Assembly (NCBI RefSeq): GCF_002078875.1
Contig: NC_034438.1
Location: 22,581,030 to 22,645,029, forward strand
DNA from: Numida meleagris
Taxonomy: Eukaryota; Chordata; Aves; Galliformes; Numididae
Reading direction: 5' to 3'
DNA length: 64,000 nt
Numbering within the stretch: position 1 is the stretch's first letter; the number at the start of each line of letters is the position of its first letter. Under the pieces are notes generated by a model. It saw only the letters and a list, made by a program, of their open reading frames with translations. It was not told the origin of the DNA and did not search any database. This document shows positions 57,439 through 64,000 of this stretch, piece after piece. The position numbers and the translations under genes are program-made.

Positions 57439-58400
57439 GGAGACAAAGTGCAGTGGCCTGGGTCAAACAAGGCTGCAAATAGACTGCAGACAAATTTGGG
57501 CTGCAGAAAGAATTCTTTTTTTCAGAACATGTCATCTCAGCCATGTCTTGGGATTCTCCTGTAAGAGCCAACCCACAGCTAGGACTGGCGCTAGGCTTAT
57601 GAAAGACGAAGCCTGTGGACACAATGGAGTGAGGCATCAGAGGTACTGCCAAAGGAAGGGTTAGCCACAAATAGAAAGTTTCCTTAGGTTTTCATTTGGG
57701 CCATAGCCCAAGGCGTTGAGATAAGGCTCAATTTGTAGTTTGGGTTAAGGTTAGTTTTTGAATTCAGAAGGAGGCAAAGCCTGAGGGTCTAGGTGTGTGG
57801 CTGCAGAAAAGCTGCCAAGGGAAGGTTTGCCCACAGAGAGGGTTCTGTGGGTTCTGGGCAATTTTAAGGTTTGAAGAAAACCAGTTCCTAGGGGACCAAT
57901 TATGGTGGGCCAGTAGAAGGGCTTAAGGTACTGGCCACAGAGTGAGGAGAGAGGCAGTTCCTAGGGACTAGTTGGAGTGAGGCTGCTGAGGGAAGGTCTG
58001 GGCTGCAGAGTGAGTTGTCCTGAGGACATTTTCATCTGGGCCACACTTAGGGCTTTCTGAGGTTAAAGGTTTATGTGGTTCTACAATTACGGTTGTAAGA
58101 GAGGCAAAGCCAAGGGATTTAGATGTAGTGGGGCTCTAGGTAGGCTGCCAGGGGAAGGTGTGGTCTGCCAAATCAAAAATCTCCTGAGAATTGTTTGAGC
58201 TTTTCCATAGTTAGGGTTTTCTGGGTTAAAGACTACCAGGCCAATTTCAACCCTAGGATTAAAAGAGAGACAAAGCTAAAAGGTAGTGTTGTGGTGGGCT
58301 GTAAAAGGGCTAGCAAGGGCAGGTTTGTGCATCACAAAGAACTCTCCCCAAAGAGTGTCAGTGCCTTGGCCAGGATTTCTGATCTTTTGCTAAGGTCAGC
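57439..58400 (+). repeat. Diverged tandem array, period about 165 bp, six units
   Basis: A landmark aGRCAAAGcc followed about 30-50 bases later by GGCTGC(C)-AGGGAAGGT-TG recurs at 57441, 57604, 57772, 57952, 58102 and 58268 (spacings 163, 168, 180, 150 and 166). Each unit continues with a T-rich segment such as GGGCCA...TTAGGG and GGTTAAGG. Units are roughly 60-70 percent alike by eye. Within units a looser spacing near 40 bp is suggested, recalling 41-bp avian satellites, but this is not demonstrated. Confidence 0.65.
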
Positions 58401-60474
58401 ACACAGCTTAAATTAGGACTATCACTTGTAAGTGATAAGGCCAGCTGGAGGTGTTTCCTGTGGAGGTTGATAAGGGTTTGCAGTGGGAGGGATTGGGAAA
58501 AACAAAGTTCTTGCTGTGAAGACAGTTAGTGTTAAAAGAGATTGAACTGAGGATAAATAGTGTAACAGATGCTTAGCTTTTGTTGTTGTTCGCTCTTTAG
58601 GATTTTTCCCTGTGTCATACCTACATCTGTTTTTCAAAATAGCTACAGTTTTCAATGAAGGACTTGAAATAACCTAGTGTTTTACAAATCAGCAATGGCC
58701 CTATGAGACAAATATCTGTGCTTTGACATGCTGAGAGCTATTCTGCTTTTTTTCATTGTGTGCATTCTTCCATCCTGACCCTGACTGTGATCTCAGAGAG
58801 TTAACGTATAGCATAGATTCCGTTGTATAAGAAAAGAGCTTCAGCACCTTACTTTCGGTTTTAGTCATTCTTGCAAAGAATCAGGCTGCTTGTCAAGAGA
58901 TACTAAGAGCTGTGCAACAGGGAGTTTGAAAACTAGCGCTAGAGATTTCACCTGAACTCCAAAATAGGATGGGATTAGGACTCATCATGTACTTCTTGCC
59001 TTGAAAGATAATACTGTTTTAGAATAATTATGGTACAATTATTAGAACAGTTTGTTAAGCTTTGTTATTGGAACAACAATGAAGAAACTGAACAATGAAA
59101 GAAGTTTATGATCCTTAATAGAAGCAGATGGCTGAATTTTGCCTCTAAAAACTATAAATAATATTTGTTTATGTTGGATAGAGAAGAAAATTATTTTCAG
59201 AAGCCAATTCTGGATACAGCAATTCTTGTTACTGCTCCAATACAGCAGTTAAAATCTCTGTCATGGAAAGGAAACAACGTTAAAGTTCCTGTTTGTTTTT
59301 GTTTGCAGTTGTCTGAAACTTCTTTAGAGCTGAAATACTCCAGATTTACATACTATCTGAAGGTAGGTAGTTCTGGAAAGTTTGATCAAAGCAGTTCAAC
59401 ATTCAGTAGCTCAAGCAGAAAAAAAAAAAGCAAAAAACAAATAAACAAAACCAAACGGAGGAAAAAGTTGTTATTCTATGGAAACCTTAAAATTCCTAAA
59501 AAGTCTGTAGCCTCTTTTCTCACTCTCTTAACGCTGAGCAAGATGTATGGGAACTGAGCCAGCTATGTTCCCACTGTAAGTAGGAACATATACTGCAAGT
59601 ATATGGCTACTTGCTTTAATACATATGTTCTCCTTACTGGGAAACAAATCAACTTTCAAGAAGCATTTTTAAGTATCAAAAACAGCTGTAGCATACCACT
59701 TTTTATGTTGCTAGGGTTAGGACCAGGTCTAAAATAATGAAACTTGTATCAATACAGCATTTCATTATAAATATGCCATTTTCATATTTTGTGCTGAGAC
59801 CTAACATGGTAAGTATATTAAAATAAGAAATGTAATTATAATGAAATAAACGGAGGTACAAAATCAATTAATATGATTCAGAAACCATAGTGAAGACTGC
59901 AGTTTTTTCATCATGATATCCATATGATATACTTTCCAGTTTGTTTAGCAAACAGGATATTCTGGGATTGATGCCAAACCAGAGACTTAGGTCTAAAATA
60001 AATTCTATGTATGAGGCAAAAAGCAGCTTCCCTCAGGAAAACAATAAAATATTTTAATAATACTTAAATCAGGTGTACACAAATCTATTGCTAAAGGTTG
60101 GCAGGTGTCCATGTAAGTATCTACTGCATTAAAAACAGTATTCAAAAGTTGAGCAAATAAATAATGAAGGTGAAATGAATGTGTTGCTTTTTTATTATTG
60201 TTTGTTTATTTTGAATTAGACAAGCATTTTTTTTTCTCATCGTGTGACAGCCTAGTTCTGATGTTCAATGTTGAACCAGGTTTAATAATTTTTGTGTTAT
60301 GCCTCTATTGCTTTTTATTTGAGAAATAAGGTGATGGATTTCTTTATTACAATAAGGTTTTCTATAGCTATATACATATCACACAATCTGCAGTGAACTA
60401 TGTATGAAAAGTAGTAAGTATACCATAGACATTGATATCAAAATATATAGTAACTATGCAAACAAACCTATATG
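58401..60474. other. Intergenic, no recognised feature
   Basis: AT-rich sequence with one A-rich run near 59418-59460. No conserved reading frame, RNA gene or transposon was recognised. Confidence 0.6.
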
Positions 60475-61000
60475 TATGTTGCTCCAAAAGTAATGCTTCC
60501 TATTTGTTTCCATGGAAACTCCAACAGACACAAAGAGCACAATAATTCTAATTAATAGAGAAAATTCTTAGCTGCAAAACACTTTTTTTCCAACGGAGTC
60601 GCCACCATGAGCTATGCATTTTTGCCTGCAATGAACAAGAGACATCATGCCGTGCCTGTAAAAATCTGCACCTGTGGAGGTGACCCAATGTCAGCACTGC
60701 TGAAACACACCACCCAGTGCCTCACTATGCTCACATCCACTGTTTGGTCTCCATAAATGCTCAGCAAACATCAGTGAATGTCAGTGGGTGTCATTTTTCA
60801 GATGGAGAAATTCATTTACACTCTTTTGCTTCATACACACTTCCATGTCAGATGCCATTTTATCAGAGTGCCCCTCTGCTGCCATCTGTCGCACAGCAAC
60901 AAAATGTAACAGGATATTGGTGGTAAGGTTCAACCTCTACCGCCATACCACCGCCATCTGCCTCTGACATTGTGGGCCAACATAATAAAATCAAGGCTGT
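60475..61000 (-). mobile_element. Mariner (Galluhop-like) copy C, inverted
   Basis: It begins TATGTTGCTCCAAAAGTAAT and matches the reverse complement of copy A throughout, including CATCCACTGTTTGGTCTCC, CACTTCCATGTCAGATGCC and GCCTCTGACATTGTGGGCC. The distal terminal repeat is deleted near 60990. It includes the perfect palindrome GTTTCCATGGAAAC at 60506-60519. Confidence 0.9.
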
Positions 61001-62112
61001 TCTGCTAAATGGTTAATGCTGTGCACACGTTAAATATCTATGTTTGCTAACAATTGCATGACTTCATTGATTTGGCATTGTAAATTTTGTAATTAGACTC
61101 CTTTAGATACAACTTTTTTAAACAGGAGGGTCTAAGTTCTGCATTTTCCTTAGTGTTACTGTTTTCTCTGCTGTGCAAATAAAGACAAATTTTAAATAAG
61201 TAAGTCCTGAATTTTGATTGAAAACAGTGGATGGTGCTACTTGATTCTTTCCAGCTCTACAAAACTATATGCTTTCATACTTTTTTTTTTTAATCTATTG
61301 CAGTCCTGGGGGGATATTGAAGTTTCCCAAGTCCTAAACTAATGAGAAAAGCTTTTGAAGTCTTTGCCTGATAAGCCACTTCTTGAGGGTTAGATTTTTA
61401 TTAAGGACTTTAAGTATTATTATGAAGGTCTAGTAGACATTTCTCTGTGGCCTAGTTGGTCTTTTTATTGATGGGTAAGAAACAACCATTTCAAGTTAAT
61501 GGATCTGGAAACAGTACTTAACCACTAGGTTAACTTCATGCAGATATTAACATAGCCAAACAGAGGGACAGATAGGTACAATTTTTTTTCTTTCTTAAAG
61601 CACTAAGCTTTTTGTAGAGATATTAGGTACGACGTCTGTTTTATACCTGACTCTACTGAATTAAGGATGTACTTAATAGGTCTCAGCTAGGACACTGAGG
61701 TTTGAACAAGTTGGGAATGGCCTACTGTGGGCTAGCAAAGAAAATGTTACTTGCTACCTGCTGTCTTCAGTTCCTAGCACTGTGGAATGTTGAGTAGGTT
61801 ATGAAAGTTAACTGTTGGTGGTCAGAGTGCGTTCTGTTGTGTTTCATTTTTTTTACTGTCTCCCTCCCATTTTTATGTCTGCTTTTGACTGCTTACTTTC
61901 TTGTGGATGATGCACCTGAACGCTCATTTTGTTTGGTTCAATTTTTTCCATGTTGAAAAACTAATTTTGGTTACCCAGGTATATACCAGGATGGTATTTT
62001 AGGGAAAAACTTTCTCTAGTGCCTTTAGTGATAAAACTATGTCTGTTGGCTAATCCTGTCTATAAAGCATTTCCTCACTGTTCTCCCCTACACTAGAAAA
62101 TTATTAAAGGTA
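61001..62112. other. Intergenic, no recognised feature
   Basis: AT-rich, with no conserved reading frame or repeat recognised. Confidence 0.6.
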
Positions 62113-62647
62113 TGTCCTGGTTTGGGCTGGGATAGAGTTAATTTTCTTCATAGTAGCTGATGCTGTGTTTTGGATTTAGACTGAGAACAATGTTGATAAC
62201 GCACCAATGTTTCAGTTATTGCAGAGCAGTGCTGCGCAGAGCCAAGGACATTACAGCTTCTGGTTCTGTCCTGCCAGTGAGGGGCTTTGGGGCACAAGGA
62301 GCTGGGAGGGAACAGAACCAGGACAGCTGACCTAAACTAGCCAAAGGGATGTTCCTTACCATTTGGCGTCATGTGGAATAATAAAACCAGGGAGAATTGG
62401 TCAGGAGGAGTGTTGCAGTGTTGGGACTGTCTAGGCATCCGTCATCTGGTGGTAAGCAATCACATAGCACGTTACTTGCTTTGTATTTTGATTTTGTTTT
62501 CCTCTCTTTCTTTTTAAACTGTTCTTATTGCAACCTACAAATTCTTGTACTTTTACCTTCTTTGATTCTCTCCTTGATTCCACTGTGGAGGGGGGGAGTG
62601 AACAGCTGTATGTTGCTCAGTTGCATGCCAGGTTAAACCACTAAACA
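62113..62647 (+). mobile_element. Solo LTR, chicken ERVL/GGLTR type
   Basis: About 535 bp, beginning TGTCCTGGTTTGGGCTGGGA and ending GGTTAAACCACTAAACA. The stretch GATAGAGTTAATTTTCTTC with CATAGTAGCTGATGCTGTG is characteristic of this avian LTR group. AATAAA at about 62380 may be its poly(A) signal. No internal viral sequence adjoins it, so it is a recombined solo LTR. Confidence 0.82.
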
Positions 62648-64000
62648 CTACTGTTCTGGTTATTATAGGCCTCTGTACACAAAAGTTGTTGTGAAGTTTG
62701 CCAAATTTTAAATACACTTGGCAGAATAAAGTACATTTTTATGTACTGTAAAAAACTTTGAAATAAAATGTTCTACTGTTGCAGATTTTTTACTCAAGAA
62801 ATCTGAATATTCTTGTTGTTCAGTATCAGATGTATCATAAACTTTACAATATGTGTATATGCGCTTTTTTGGGGGCTTTCCTATGAAGCCTTAACATAGA
62901 AGTAACTGAAAATGCGTCTTTTACTTAGCATTTGAGTAGAGCAGCCTCTAAAGAGTTGGACCTCTGTACTTTGACTCTGCGAACCCAAGCCTCTCTTTCA
63001 GATTACTAACATTTATATTACTAGTAAGCTATAGAAGTGTAAGTGGTGAAGAAATGGGCAGGTATCTGTGTGTATGGAATGCCCATGCACACACTTGCCA
63101 GAATCAGTTACGGAAGCCCAATCAAAAGTTAGCAGTTCAAAACTGGAGCAATTCTGTCTACTGCAACAGTACTCTGAAGTTTCTTTTTCTCAAAACCATC
63201 ATGGTATACGTTCTTTAATGAGCTATAAATCAAATAATCAAATGTTTCCCATTCTACATTTGCAGACATATTCCTTCCTGTCTTCAGTTTTAATCTGCAT
63301 TATTTGGGACAGATAGTTTTTCAGCCAGTGTTGAGGGAAACAAAGTGGGGCTCCAAAGAGAAGTGCTAGCACCTTATCTGCAGAGAGGCTGCCACATACT
63401 CATTACACCAGCTTGAAGCAAGTTCAGTCATTGTTGTGAGATATGCATTAGTATCATTTCTTCTGAATAATTTATAATGTTGCTGTGCAAACTGGGTTAG
63501 TATTAGGAGTCCTAGAAATGTCAGGTTTCAAAATAATGCTTCTATTGGTAAAAATATTCAGTGCAAAATACTGTATTAAAGCAACACTGAAGCTGAGCTT
63601 TTAAAATACAAAAGGCAGGAAGTACAGAGTTAAGGTTGCCATGGAAACCTTAACTGTACACCTTTAGGTAGGTAGCATACTATTGGTTTTAATAACTTTC
63701 TCTTTGTACAGCTCCATTATATAGAGTTTATTATATAGAGTCTATTATATACTCTTTTTTATTATATGAATTCTAATGATATTGAATGCTATTTATAATA
63801 CATATTAATTGCATTGGCTACTCAGCAGACATTAGAAATCAGGTGTGACCTGTGCTGACTGCATGGAAATAACTTGCATGCTGGTGTTAAGGTGACTGTA
63901 TGATGTGTATCCAGAAAATATTACTATGGCTATTTTACCAGCCAAGATATTGAGTGTTTTGTTTCTGAGAATAGTACAATATGGCTGTCACCTTATGGAG
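62648..64000. other. Intergenic right flank
   Basis: No exon seen. It holds the X-box palindrome (63621-63660) and a short TATAGAGT-containing tandem repeat at about 63716-63757. HOMER1 would be expected further right on the plus strand from human gene order. Confidence 0.6.
63621..63660. promoter_or_regulatory. Long imperfect palindrome centred on an RFX X-box-like motif
   Basis: GTTGCCATGGAAAC (63635-63648) fits the RFX X-box pattern GTNRCC-N0-3-RGYAAC except at one half-site base. It is nested in arms GTACAG-GTTAAGGTT and AACCTTAACTGTAC with a single-base bulge and one central mismatch. Confidence 0.5.

Noticed and set aside
59165..59557. 130-codon plus-strand frame right of the tandem array
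   Set aside because: It runs into a poly-Lys A-rich tract and has no domain. It is probably chance.
55000..64000. HOMER1 first exon expected from synteny
   Set aside because: I found no sequence encoding the conserved EVH1 start or a second CpG island, so the gene presumably begins beyond the window.
1..64000. CRISPR arrays, bacterial operons, tRNA or rRNA genes
   Set aside because: The window is vertebrate nuclear DNA. I saw no such structures on either strand.

Overview
This is a vertebrate nuclear genome window, almost certainly from a bird and most likely chicken or a close galliform. It holds intron-rich genes, many CR1 LINE fragments with typical avian 3' ends, Galluhop-like mariner elements and two chicken-type ERV LTRs. 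The gene pair found matches human 5q14 (HOMER1 - TENT2 - CMYA5 - MTX3), which as I recall maps to the chicken Z chromosome. That placement is inference.

Both protein-coding genes lie on the minus strand, in tandem. CMYA5 (myospryn) occupies 1-10015 and is cut by the left edge. Its first coding exon (9873-10015) encodes an acidic, polyglutamate N terminus. Its giant second exon (3176 down to 1, still open) carries the conserved N-terminal block and an array of about 13 copies of a 22-residue repeat. A short TATA-type promoter sits just upstream. TENT2 (GLD2/PAPD4, the cytoplasmic non-canonical poly(A) polymerase) occupies 13306-52285 as 14 coding exons that join in frame into a complete 497-residue protein with the catalytic aspartates in place. 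Its noncoding first exon and promoter lie in a CpG island at about 54.4-55.1 kb. One TENT2 intron has a GC rather than GT donor.

Mobile DNA fills introns and flanks. There are eight CR1 pieces (10.7, 29.7, 32.1, 33.2, 37.2, 37.5, 45.1 and 45.9 kb), a 1-kb LTR at 15.1-16.1 kb with a GC-rich core, and a solo LTR at 62.1-62.6 kb. There are three mariner copies (35.0, 36.6 and 60.5 kb). A hAT deletion derivative (34.2-35.6 kb) has intact 8-bp target duplications and is itself split by a mariner.

The right flank (55-64 kb) has no intact gene. It holds the wreck of a hAT-type transposase or domesticated transposase gene (55.1-56.9 kb) starting at the edge of the TENT2 CpG island, a diverged tandem array of about 165 bp period (57.4-58.4 kb), a mariner, an LTR, and a long palindrome centred on an RFX X-box-like motif at 63.6 kb. 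HOMER1, expected further right on the plus strand from human synteny, is not visible. I saw no RNA genes and no CRISPR array. No wholly new system is apparent. The best leads are the CMYA5 repeat array, the GC-AG intron, the CpG-island-adjacent hAT relic and the 165-bp array.
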